DNA from: Candidatus Nomurabacteria bacterium RIFCSPHIGHO2_01_FULL_41_71
Lineage (GTDB): Bacteria; Patescibacteriota; Minisyncoccia; Phycocordibacterales; UBA9973
NCBI GenBank assembly: GCA_001785355.1
Contig: MFTQ01000007.1
Location: 1 to 34,658 of the forward strand
DNA: 34,658 nt
Direction of reading: 5' to 3'
The translations under genes and the position numbers were made by a program. Shown here one piece after another: positions 8,637 through 16,710 of this stretch. The notes beneath the pieces are model-generated. The model made no database searches and was not told where the DNA came from. It saw only the letters and a list, made by a program, of their open reading frames with translations. Each line of letters begins with the position of its first letter. Positions within the stretch are counted from its first letter, which is position 1.

Positions 8637-9293
8637 TCAAGCCCTCAAGAGATCAAGTGGCATTTCCCGGGAGGCACCTACACCGACAAGGACGCTCGGG
8701 TTGCCGTCCCAGCTGCTGACGACGAGGCCGTTGCCGACCCAGTTGCCCACGCACGAGACGAAACCGGCGCCGACCTGCGAGGTCTTTACCGTGCGCTCCG
8801 CGCAGGCGGCCCAGCGAGTGCCGTTGGGGCGTTTGCCGGTGCGACGAAAACAGAGAATGTTTTTCGTCACCTCTTCAATCGTCGTCGGCACCCGGTACCC
8901 GGCGGGGAGCATCGCCGCCTGATCTTCGGGCGACTTGCCCGTTGAACCGGGGACGATTTCCCGCAGGGCGACATACAGGCGGGGCTCGAGGACGGCAAGG
9001 TCGGTGTGGGGCTGACCGGTATGCCAGGGATTGGTCGCGAAATAAAACTTCGGCTGGTCAGGTCCCGGGTGAACCTCTAACCACTTCGCGACCGTGAGCG
9101 GCGACCCGTCGAGCGCCGGCATCCCGAGGAATGCGAAGTGCATTTCCAGCACCCGCTTCCTCGAGTAGAACGGGCACGGGCCCTGCAGGATTTCCTCGAT
9201 CTGCGGGTCCAACTTTTCGGTCGGGCCGTAGAAGTTGGCCCAGTCAGCGCTCCCGAAGATCCGAACCCGCGGGTCCCTCTGTACGATGGTCAT
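8637..9293 (-). CDS. GC-rich hypothetical protein, putative accessory gene
   Basis: MTIVQRDPRVRIFGSADWANFYGPTEKLDPQIEEILQGPCPFYSRKRVLEMHFAFLGMPALDGSPLTVAKWLEVHPG...; clear GC shift against neighbours. Start chosen at 9293; the ORF track extends to 9446. Confidence 0.6.
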   Translation of the reverse strand: MTIVQRDPRVRIFGSADWANFYGPTEKLDPQIEEILQGPCPFYSRKRVLEMHFAFLGMPALDGSPLTVAKWLEVHPGPDQPKFYFATNPWHTGQPHTDLAVLEPRLYVALREIVPGSTGKSPEDQAAMLPAGYRVPTTIEEVTKNILCFRRTGKRPNGTRWAACAERTVKTSQVGAGFVSCVGNWVGNGLVVSSWDGNPSVLVGVGASREMPLDLLRA

Positions 9294-9482
9294 GACTTTT
9301 TCCTTACTGCCCGATTCGCCCGGGCTTTTGCGGCGTCGTCTTGGTGAGTGTAGAGAGACGAGCTTTTTAGGTCCTAGAATTTTAAGGCCCGAAAAGCTCG
9401 CCTCTTTAATGATTCTTTTGAAGAACTTTACCCTATAATTATACACTATTTGGAGAAAAAAGTAAAGGACCGCCGTAATTTT

Positions 9483-9806
9483 CTAAACCAATACTCCCCA
9501 AGATAGGATTTCACTAACTATTGGATTATCCACTTCTTTCAAGTTTTTTGGATTGAGGGGGTAGGGTTCAATGCGAGAATCTACCCGGCGGGCTTTTCGA
9601 AATAACATCTGCATTTCTTCCAAATCGTTGCGCCCGAAAGAAGGAGAAACAACACAGATGTCTATATCACTTTCTGGACGAGTATTGCCTTTGGCTTGTG
9701 AACCAAAAATAATCATGGAATCAATAAGGATGCGATCATTCTCTAGAGAGGAACGAAAAGACTTGGCTGCCTTTATTATATTTTCTGGAAGTACTTTTTT
9801 AACCAT
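9483..9806 (-). CDS. MNT-type nucleotidyltransferase (antitoxin-like)
   Basis: IIFGSQAKGNTRPESDIDICVV matches the GSx(10)DxD minimal nucleotidyltransferase motif. Confidence 0.85.
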   Translation of the reverse strand: MVKKVLPENIIKAAKSFRSSLENDRILIDSMIIFGSQAKGNTRPESDIDICVVSPSFGRNDLEEMQMLFRKARRVDSRIEPYPLNPKNLKEVDNPIVSEILSWGVLV

Positions 9807-10171
9807 GTTATGAATTCTTCGGCTTCTGATAAATATTTTTTCGTATATTTTTCGGTGGCCATTTTGTAAAATTGATTTTTATAATCATCATATCTAGCTT
9901 TTATATTGAAAGTGGTAATGTCAGAAAGTAAATCCAACTGGTCTTCCGAATACTGGATGCCGGTAGCTTCGGCCAAACGGACTAGATTATGTTCGTATGG
10001 TGCGGGCTTTGAGGTTCTAGCCACGATTAAACCTTTTAGCAATTTTTCTATCGAAAGATGCAAAAAGAAAAGACAATAGGAAAACCTTTGGCTGGCAAAA
10101 AGATTCCGTGAGAGATCGAAATCACTGTCGGAAGCATTCACCCAGTATTCCACAATCTCTTTCTCTTCCAT
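9776..10171 (-). CDS. HEPN domain protein
   Basis: EYWVNASDSDFDLSRNLFASQRFSYCLFFLHLSIEKLLKGLIV...HNLVRLAEATG...FNIKARYDDYKNQFYKMATEKYTKKYLSEAEEFITWLKK; overlaps the MNT gene. Confidence 0.85.
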   Translation of the reverse strand: MEEKEIVEYWVNASDSDFDLSRNLFASQRFSYCLFFLHLSIEKLLKGLIVARTSKPAPYEHNLVRLAEATGIQYSEDQLDLLSDITTFNIKARYDDYKNQFYKMATEKYTKKYLSEAEEFITWLKKYFQKI

Positions 10172-10277
10172 CCTTGAATGATAACATAAAATTGGAAAGT
10201 GGCCAATCTCATTTCTTTAACGCTCGTTTCAAATACCCCGAACGAAAGCCTGCGGCTTCATACGGGGCAGGCTTCCC

Positions 10278-12893
10278 CTATTTACGGAGAGCTCTTTTTA
10301 AGTATTTCCCCGTGTAGGAATTTTTATTATTCGCCACTTCTTCCGGTGTGCCTTTGGCCACCAGGTTGCCGCCGTGGACTCCCCCTTCCGGGCCGAAGTC
10401 GATAATATAATCCGAGCTTTTAATGATGTCTAGGTTGTGTTCTATCAAAACAACAGTATTGCCTTTGCTGACAAGCTTATTCAAAACTTCCAGAAGCTTA
10501 TGCACATCATCGTAATGTAGCCCGACAGTCGGTTCGTCTAAAAGGTAAATCGTTTTTTCTAAGTGTGGGCGATAAAGCTCGCTGGAGATTTTTACTCTCT
10601 GCGCTTCTCCGCCGGAGAGAGTGGTGGCGGATTGGCCAAGCTCTAAATAACCCAAGCCTACATCCATAAGGGTTTGCAATCTGTCGGAGATAGCCGGAAT
10701 ATCTTTGAAAAATCGCAGCCCTTCCTCTACCGTCATATGCAATACCTCGTAAATATTTTTCTTTTTATATTTCACTGTAAGTGTTTCTTTATCAAAACGT
10801 TTTCCTAAACAAACATCACAGGTAACATACACAGTCGGCAAAAAATGCATTTCCACCGCGATCATGCCGTTCCCTTCGCAAGCCTCGCACCGGCCGCCTT
10901 TGACGTTGAAGGAAAAACGGTTGGCCTTCCAGCCGCGCAGACGCGCTTCTTCGGTCAAAGCAAAGAGGTCGCGGATGTGAGTAAAGGTGCCGGTGTAAGT
11001 AGCGATATTTGAACGCGGGGTGCGGCCAATCGGAGACTGATCTATCAGAATGGCGCGGGAGAGATATTCCGTCCCGGAAAAAGAAGCGCAATCAAAAACT
11101 TTCGCCGCGCGATATCTGCGCTCGAGCCGGGCTTGCAAATTTTTATAAAGAATCTCGTACATGAAAGAACTTTTTCCGGAGCCGGAAACGCCAGTGATCG
11201 CGGTCATTACCCCAAGAGGCACTTCCACATTCAAATTATTGATATTGAAAATTTTCCCGCCCGCAACACGAAGCGCTCCTTTGGCATAACGGCGTTTTTT
11301 AGGAATTTCTATTTTTTCCTCTCTTCTAAGATAAGCAAGCGTGCGTGAATTATTTGTATTTTTTCGAGTGGTTAATAATTCTTCCAGATACCCGGAAACA
11401 ATAATCTCCCCTCCATGTATTCCCGCCTTCGGCCCGATATCCACGATGTAGTCTGAAGCGTAAATAGTGTCTTCATCGTGCTCGACAATCAAAATCGTGT
11501 TGCCCAAATCACGAAGATTTTGCAATGTTTTTATAAGCCTGTCATTATCTCGCTGATGGAGACCTATTGTCGGCTCATCAAGAACATAAAGAGCTCCCAC
11601 CAATCGAGAGCCAAGCTGGGAGGCCAGACGAATGCGCTGGGCTTCTCCGCCGGAAAGAGTGTTGGCCTTGCGGGAGAGTTGTAAGTAATCCAGGCCCACA
11701 TCCAGCATAAATTGCAACCGGGCTTCAATTTCTTTAACCACTGGTAAGGAAATTTCTTTCTCCTGCTCCGAAAGTTTAAGATTTTTGAAAAAATTATGCG
11801 CGTCTTTTATGGAAAGAGAAGAAAGTTCTAAAATATTCACTCTCCCCGAGGCAAGACCTAGGGACTTTTGCTTTTTAATATTTGCCCCTAGGTCTTGTCT
11901 CGGGGAAGCAGTCAAAAAAACATTCAGTGCTTCCACGCGCAATCGCGCGCCGTGGCAAGAATCGCACAGCTCTTCCCCCATAAAATATTTTGAACCGAGG
12001 CCGTTGCAGGCGGGGCAAGCCCCGTAAGGAGAGTTGAAGGAAAAAAGCCTTGGCTCGACTTCCGGGAAAGAAAAGCCGTCGTTCTTGCAGGCGAATCTGG
12101 CGGACATGATGAATTCTTCATCATTGATTTTTACTATAACCAAACTGTCTGATTCAATTAAGGCTCGTTCAATCGCTTCCGAAAGTCGTATCCTTGAATC
12201 TTCTTTTTTCAGTCCGTTAATTAAAAAGCTGTCCACCAAAACATCAATATTATGCGCTTTGGTTTTTGAAAGAATAATTTTCTCGCGAAGCTTTTTCATC
12301 ACACCATCCAAACGAATTTCGGAAAATCCCTTTCCCAGCAAATCGTAAAGCAATTGATAATATTCTCCTTTGCGCCCGCGAACCACCGGAGAAAAAACGC
12401 TGACTTGCGTGTCAAAGATGCCCTTTGACACTGATTTTTTATCAAAGGGCATCTTTGACAAAACAAAATTCAAAATTTCTTCGTTGGAAAGTTTTTTTAT
12501 TTCTTCCCCGCATTGCGGACAATACGGATGCCCGATACGCGCATACATCACCCGCAGATAATCATAAATTTCCGTGATAGTGGCTACTGTCGAGCGCGGA
12601 TTGTTGGAACGGGACTTCTGGTCGATGGAAATGGCTGGCGAAAGCCCTGTGATTTCATCTACATCCGGCTTGGGCATTTGATTCAGAAACTGCCGCGCGT
12701 AGGAAGAAAGCGATTCCACATAGCGTCTCTGTCCTTCGGCAAAAATGGTATCAAAAGCAAGTGAACTCTTCCCGCTTCCCGAAACGCCAGTAATGGCAAT
12801 CATTTTATTCCGCGGCATCTCCACGTCAATATTCTTGAGATTGTGTGTACGTGCGCCCTTTACTATTATTTTATCTATGTTTTTCTCTTTCAT
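10278..12893 (-). CDS. uvrA: excinuclease ABC subunit A
   Basis: [37 protein letters not shown], two ABC signatures ([36 protein letters not shown]), zinc-binding [10 protein letters not shown]. Confidence 0.95.
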   Translation of the reverse strand: MKEKNIDKIIVKGARTHNLKNIDVEMPRNKMIAITGVSGSGKSSLAFDTIFAEGQRRYVESLSSYARQFLNQMPKPDVDEITGLSPAISIDQKSRSNNPRSTVATITEIYDYLRVMYARIGHPYCPQCGEEIKKLSNEEILNFVLSKMPFDKKSVSKGIFDTQVSVFSPVVRGRKGEYYQLLYDLLGKGFSEIRLDGVMKKLREKIILSKTKAHNIDVLVDSFLINGLKKEDSRIRLSEAIERALIESDSLVIVKINDEEFIMSARFACKNDGFSFPEVEPRLFSFNSPYGACPACNGLGSKYFMGEELCDSCHGARLRVEALNVFLTASPRQDLGANIKKQKSLGLASGRVNILELSSLSIKDAHNFFKNLKLSEQEKEISLPVVKEIEARLQFMLDVGLDYLQLSRKANTLSGGEAQRIRLASQLGSRLVGALYVLDEPTIGLHQRDNDRLIKTLQNLRDLGNTILIVEHDEDTIYASDYIVDIGPKAGIHGGEIIVSGYLEELLTTRKNTNNSRTLAYLRREEKIEIPKKRRYAKGALRVAGGKIFNINNLNVEVPLGVMTAITGVSGSGKSSFMYEILYKNLQARLERRYRAAKVFDCASFSGTEYLSRAILIDQSPIGRTPRSNIATYTGTFTHIRDLFALTEEARLRGWKANRFSFNVKGGRCEACEGNGMIAVEMHFLPTVYVTCDVCLGKRFDKETLTVKYKKKNIYEVLHMTVEEGLRFFKDIPAISDRLQTLMDVGLGYLELGQSATTLSGGEAQRVKISSELYRPHLEKTIYLLDEPTVGLHYDDVHKLLEVLNKLVSKGNTVVLIEHNLDIIKSSDYIIDFGPEGGVHGGNLVAKGTPEEVANNKNSYTGKYLKRALRK
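11843..11906. repeat. inverted-repeat element inside uvrA, in frame
   Basis: CCCCGAGGCAAGACCTAGGG (11844-11863) pairs with CCCTAGGTCTTGTCTCGGGG (11886-11905), 19/20 matches. Encodes [21 protein letters not shown]. Confidence 0.9.
12409..12460. repeat. two facing family A palindromes inside uvrA, in frame
   Basis: TGTCAAAGATGCCCTTTGACA (12410-12430) and inverted copy TATCAAAGGGCATCTTTGACA (12440-12460). Encodes [17 protein letters not shown]. Confidence 0.9.
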
Positions 12894-12939
12894 AAACTAA
12901 ACCGCACCCGCCGTATAGATAGGGGGTGTATATCTCTTG

Positions 12940-12967
12940 TATAGCACAAAAATAATAATTAACAAAA
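12940..12967 (-). promoter_or_regulatory. putative promoter element upstream of uvrA, shared with uvrC
   Basis: Minus strand TTTTGTTAATTATTATTTTTGTGCTATA, 24/28 identical to 8252-8279. Confidence 0.45.
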
Positions 12968-12986
12968 CTTGTCTCTATTTTTCTCT

Positions 12987-13018
12987 TGTGCTAGGTGTGC
13001 TAGGCAAGACCTAGCACA
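12987..13018. repeat. dispersed palindromic repeat at the uvrB 3' end
   Basis: TGTGCTAGG TGTGCTAGG CAAGA CCTAGCACA; overlaps the uvrB stop codon; copy of 5801-5832 with the loop in the other orientation. Confidence 0.8.
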
Positions 13019-15110
13019 TACTGACCCGCGTTTTTAATACTCCAATTTCGTCTCTTAGGATCGCTGCCGTTTCAAAGTCTAATTCCTTTACAGCTTTGTT
13101 CATTTCTTTTTCTTTCAATTTTATTATTTTTTCATAACTAAATTTTCCTTTGCCGAATACCTGCAAGTCTAAAGAAAGTTCTGTATTCACCGCCTTGCTA
13201 TGTTCGCTCTCCAACTCTTCCGTAATATCTTTTATTTTTTTGATAATCGTCCTGGGAATGATGCCGTGTTTTTTATTATGGGTAAGCTGGATATCACGCC
13301 GTCTTTTTGTTTCCCTGAGCGCATTCGCTAGCGCTTCAGTCATGATATCCGCATAGAGAATAACTTTCCCCTCACTGTTACGAGCCGCGCGGCCGATAGT
13401 CTGGATAAACGCTGTTTCGGAACGAAGAAAACCGGTTTTATCGGCATCTAAAATGCCTATGAGCGCAACTTCCGGCAAATCCAGTCCCTCGCGCAGAAGA
13501 TTTACCCCGACCAAAACATCAAAATTTCCTTTTCTAAATTGCGTTAAAATTTTAATTCTTTCCATGGTCTTTATATCGCTATGCAAATACTCGGCTTTGA
13601 TTTTTTTATCCTTAAGATAAAAGGAAAGATCTTCCGCCATTTTTTTCGTCAATGTAGTCGCCAGCACCCGAAAACCCTTTTTGATTGTTTTCTCTGTCTC
13701 TGAAATAAAATCCTGAATTTGGCCGGGGTAGCGAACATGCTCAAAGGAGTCTTCGCTGCGACCAGAAAGTGCTTGCCCTCCCAGGACAGAGTGCAGACGA
13801 CGGTGAGCATGTTCGCTACCCCGACCTTCGGAAACAGGCCGCACTATCGTCTCTGGATCTACCAATCCCGTCGGTCGAATTATTTGTTCAATAATTTGCC
13901 CGTTTGAGCTATGTTCCTGCTCTCCTGGAGTGGCGCTGGTATAAATCACCGGTCCGATGCGTTTTTCAAATTCCTGATATTTCAAAGGCCTATTGTCTTT
14001 GGCGGAAGGCAGGCGAAAACCGTATTTCACAAGAGTATTTTTGCGCGAAGCATCTCCGGCATACATGCCCTGGAGTTGGGGGAGGGTAACGTGAGACTCG
14101 TCAATAATAGTTAAAAAATCGTTTTTAAAATAAGACAATAGAGTTTCCGGTGGTTCACCTTCGCGTTTACCGGAGAGGTGCCTGGAATAATTTTCAATAC
14201 CGCTACAGTATCCAATTTCTTTCATCATGGCCAAGTCATGGTTTGTTCTGCGTTTTATTCTTTCAGCTTCTAAAAACTTTCCTTCTTTCTTGAATTTTTT
14301 TAACTCAACTTTTAATTCTTCTTTTATATTTTTTAGCGCCAATTTCAATCTTTCTTCTTCGGTAATAAAATGTTTAGCCGGAAAAATAAAAAGGTTTTTT
14401 TCTTCTTTAATAATTTGCGAAGAAATGGGATCGATTTTTATTATTCTGGAAATCTTGCCCAGAAAGAGCTCTATCTGGTACATTATTGTTTCGGATACCG
14501 GCATAAGCTCCACCCGCGAACCCAGTGAACGAAATGTGCCAGACTTCAAATCCGCATTAGTGCGCTCAAAATGTATTTCGATTAATTTTTTCATCAAAGT
14601 CGTACGATCCATCTTCATCCCCACTTCGAGTTTTAAATTCACTTTTTCATATTCTTCCGGAGAGCCCAAGCCGTAAATACAGGAAACCGAAGCGACAATG
14701 ATCACATCTCTCCTGGTAAGTAACGCTTGAGTAGAGGCATGGCGAAGCCGATCTATTTCTTTATTAATGGATGCGTCCTTTTCGATATATGTATCGGAAG
14801 CGGGCATATAAGCTTCCGGTTGGTAATAATCATAGTAAGAAACAAAATAATGCACCGCGGCATCTGGAAAAAATTCTTTGAATTCTTGCGCCAGCTGAGC
14901 GGCCAGAGTTTTGTTGTGAGCAATCACCAGGATCGGCTTGCCATACTTCGCAATCACATTCGCCATTGTAAATGTCTTGCCGGTTCCCGTGGCCCCGAGT
15001 AATGTTTGTACTTTCATGCCCCTCCTTAACCCTTCCATAAGCCCTGAAATAGCCTTGGGTTGGTCTCCCGCAGGATTAAATTGACTTTTTAATTTAAATA
15101 CAGAGGCCAT
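13011..15110 (-). CDS. uvrB: excinuclease ABC subunit B
   Basis: GATGTGKTFTMANVI, YYDYYQPEAYMPASDTYIEKD, TIDESHVTLPQ, LREGLDLPEVALIGILDADK, C-terminal UVR motif. Confidence 0.95.
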   Translation of the reverse strand: MASVFKLKSQFNPAGDQPKAISGLMEGLRRGMKVQTLLGATGTGKTFTMANVIAKYGKPILVIAHNKTLAAQLAQEFKEFFPDAAVHYFVSYYDYYQPEAYMPASDTYIEKDASINKEIDRLRHASTQALLTRRDVIIVASVSCIYGLGSPEEYEKVNLKLEVGMKMDRTTLMKKLIEIHFERTNADLKSGTFRSLGSRVELMPVSETIMYQIELFLGKISRIIKIDPISSQIIKEEKNLFIFPAKHFITEEERLKLALKNIKEELKVELKKFKKEGKFLEAERIKRRTNHDLAMMKEIGYCSGIENYSRHLSGKREGEPPETLLSYFKNDFLTIIDESHVTLPQLQGMYAGDASRKNTLVKYGFRLPSAKDNRPLKYQEFEKRIGPVIYTSATPGEQEHSSNGQIIEQIIRPTGLVDPETIVRPVSEGRGSEHAHRRLHSVLGGQALSGRSEDSFEHVRYPGQIQDFISETEKTIKKGFRVLATTLTKKMAEDLSFYLKDKKIKAEYLHSDIKTMERIKILTQFRKGNFDVLVGVNLLREGLDLPEVALIGILDADKTGFLRSETAFIQTIGRAARNSEGKVILYADIMTEALANALRETKRRRDIQLTHNKKHGIIPRTIIKKIKDITEELESEHSKAVNTELSLDLQVFGKGKFSYEKIIKLKEKEMNKAVKELDFETAAILRDEIGVLKTRVSMC
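13721..13826. repeat. about 106-nt inverted-repeat element inside uvrB, in frame
   Basis: Perfect 20-bp arms CGGGGTAGCGAACATGCTCA (13724-13743) / TGAGCATGTTCGCTACCCCG (13804-13823), 22/23 including the flanks. Confidence 0.92.
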
Positions 15111-15132
15111 AAAAATGCTATTATATCATCAA

Positions 15133-15828
15133 ATGAAGCTGTCAGTAATAATCCCCTGCCACAACGAAGAGAAGTATATAGAAAAAGTTTTAACCGATGT
15201 AAATTCCCTGGAACTTCCATGTGAAAAAGAAATTATCGCGATAAACGACGGCTCGGACGACAATACTAAAGCATTACTCAAAAAATTAAAAGGGGGGGTA
15301 AATTTTAAACTTCTCGAACATAATAAAAATCTTGGCAAAGGAACAGCGATCAAAACAGGGCTCGGGATAACCACAGGAGACTTGATAATAATTCAAGACG
15401 CTGATTTGGAATACGATCCGGCGGATATCCCTTTTCTTTTAAAAAAAATGGAGGGTGATGTATGGGCGGTATATGGAAATAGGGGGATCAAAAGGTGGCC
15501 AAAAAGGGGCTTTCATTACATGCTCGGAGCAAAAGCGTTAACCTTCCTGGTTAATTTTATTTACCGATCAAATTTACACGATGTTTATACTGGATACAAG
15601 CTTTTTAATTTAAACAAAACCGGCAAAGAATTATTCAAAAACATAAAAAGTTCCGGTTTTGAATTCGAAGCGGAAATAACATGTAAGATACTCGAGATTC
15701 AAGGAAAAATAATCGAGGTGCCGATAAATTACACTCCCCGTAACAAAGCTGAAGGCAAGCACATCGGACTTAGGGACGCATTTAAGGGATTTTTTACCAT
15801 TATGCGATGTTTTGCGGAGAAGAAATAA
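15133..15828 (+). CDS. glycosyltransferase family 2 (dolichyl-phosphate-mannose synthase-like)
   Basis: MKLSVIIPCHNEEKYIEKVL...AINDGSDDNT...GDLIIIQDADLEYDPADIP...DVYTGYKLFN. Confidence 0.9.
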   Translation: MKLSVIIPCHNEEKYIEKVLTDVNSLELPCEKEIIAINDGSDDNTKALLKKLKGGVNFKLLEHNKNLGKGTAIKTGLGITTGDLIIIQDADLEYDPADIPFLLKKMEGDVWAVYGNRGIKRWPKRGFHYMLGAKALTFLVNFIYRSNLHDVYTGYKLFNLNKTGKELFKNIKSSGFEFEAEITCKILEIQGKIIEVPINYTPRNKAEGKHIGLRDAFKGFFTIMRCFAEKK

Positions 15829-15878
15829 ATCCATATTTCCTTGATTTTCAGCTTTATTTCATATATATTTTCAAAGAT

Positions 15879-15951
15879 GCGCCCATAGCTCAGCTGGTAG
15901 AGCAGATCCCTCTTAAGGATAAGGTCGGGGGTTCGATCCCCTCTGGGCGCA
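15879..15951 (+). tRNA. tRNA-Lys (anticodon CTT)
   Basis: GCGCCCA/TGGGCGC acceptor, D arm GCTC..GAGC, loop CTCTTAA, T arm GGGGG-TTCGATC-CCCTC, discriminator A; no encoded CCA. Confidence 0.92.
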
Positions 15952-15955
15952 CTAT

Positions 15956-15982
15956 ATAAGGAAGTCTGACTTCCTTAAAAAG
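15956..15982. repeat. left hairpin repeat flanking the RAYT gene
   Basis: ATAAGGAAGTCTGACTTCCTTAAAAAG, identical to 16684-16710; contains AAGGAAGTC-T-GACTTCCTT. Confidence 0.95.
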
Positions 15983-16006
15983 TTAAAAGATGTTAATATC
16001 ATTAAT

Positions 16007-16687
16007 ATGAGAGTTGAAAATCATACGATTGGTTCAATTATGCATATTGTAAAAAGGGGTGCTCGAGGTATAGACATTACTGCAGATTTATCAGATAGAG
16101 TGCGGTTTAAGCGTTTGCTTTTTTATGTGAACGACTTATATCAAGATAATAATTTCGGAACCGCCATAGATACTCTTGAATTCTTTGAAAGACCAAAAAC
16201 ATGGCCTGATCGCGAGCCCCTAGTCAACATTTTGGCTTGGACATTAGTACCTAATCATTTTCACTTAATTCTGGAGGAAATACGAGATAGTGGAATAGCA
16301 AAATTTATGCAACGTTTATGTGGAAGTATGTCATCTCATTCAAACGCAAAATACAAAACTTCAGGAAGCTTGTTTCAGGGAGCATATAGGGGGAAAGTTA
16401 TAACTACCGATTCATACTTGAGGCAAGTCTTTTGTTACGTCATTATAAAAAATGTATTCGAACTACACCCACGTGGATTAAATTATGCAATAAAAAATTT
16501 TGATGCGGTTTGGCGGTGGGCATTAAAATATAAGTCTTCGAGTTTTGCGGATTCTGTTTTAAAAACTGGGTCCCCTATCCTTACAGAACACGAATTATTT
16601 AAAGATATCTCTGATTCAAAAAAGTTTAAAAAGGAAGCTTTAGAACTTTTAAAAATTCATCAAAACTTCGCAGAACTTGAGAAATAA
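16007..16687 (+). CDS. REP-associated tyrosine transposase (RAYT), Y1/IS200-like HUH family
   Basis: MHIVKRGARGIDITADLSDRVRFKRLL...WTLVPNHFHLILEE (HUH motif HFH)...SLFQGAYRGKVITTDSYLRQVFCYVIIKNVFEL. Flanked by identical hairpins. Confidence 0.88.
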   Translation: MRVENHTIGSIMHIVKRGARGIDITADLSDRVRFKRLLFYVNDLYQDNNFGTAIDTLEFFERPKTWPDREPLVNILAWTLVPNHFHLILEEIRDSGIAKFMQRLCGSMSSHSNAKYKTSGSLFQGAYRGKVITTDSYLRQVFCYVIIKNVFELHPRGLNYAIKNFDAVWRWALKYKSSSFADSVLKTGSPILTEHELFKDISDSKKFKKEALELLKIHQNFAELEK

Positions 16688-16710
16688 GGAAGTCTGACTT
16701 CCTTAAAAAG
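16684..16710. repeat. right hairpin repeat flanking the RAYT gene
   Basis: Identical to 15956-15982; includes the stop codon of the RAYT gene and of the convergent minus-strand gene. Confidence 0.95.

Larger units (their letters stand above)
15956..16710 (+). mobile_element. RAYT gene bounded by 27-bp palindromic direct repeats
   Basis: Identical hairpin repeats at both ends; left copy starts 4 nt after the tRNA-Lys 3' end. Confidence 0.7.

Noticed and set aside
8528-9438. Plus-strand ORFs overlapping the GC-rich gene
   Set aside because: GC-rich antisense frames without domain character; the minus-strand ORF is longer and more protein-like.
11165-11190. TTTCCGG-AG-CCGGAAA in uvrA
   Set aside because: Corresponds to the conserved Walker [10 protein letters not shown] coding sequence.
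14800-14825. CGGAAGC..GCTTCCG inverted repeat in uvrB
   Set aside because: Encodes the conserved UvrB motif PEAYMPASD, so the symmetry is most likely coincidental codon choice.
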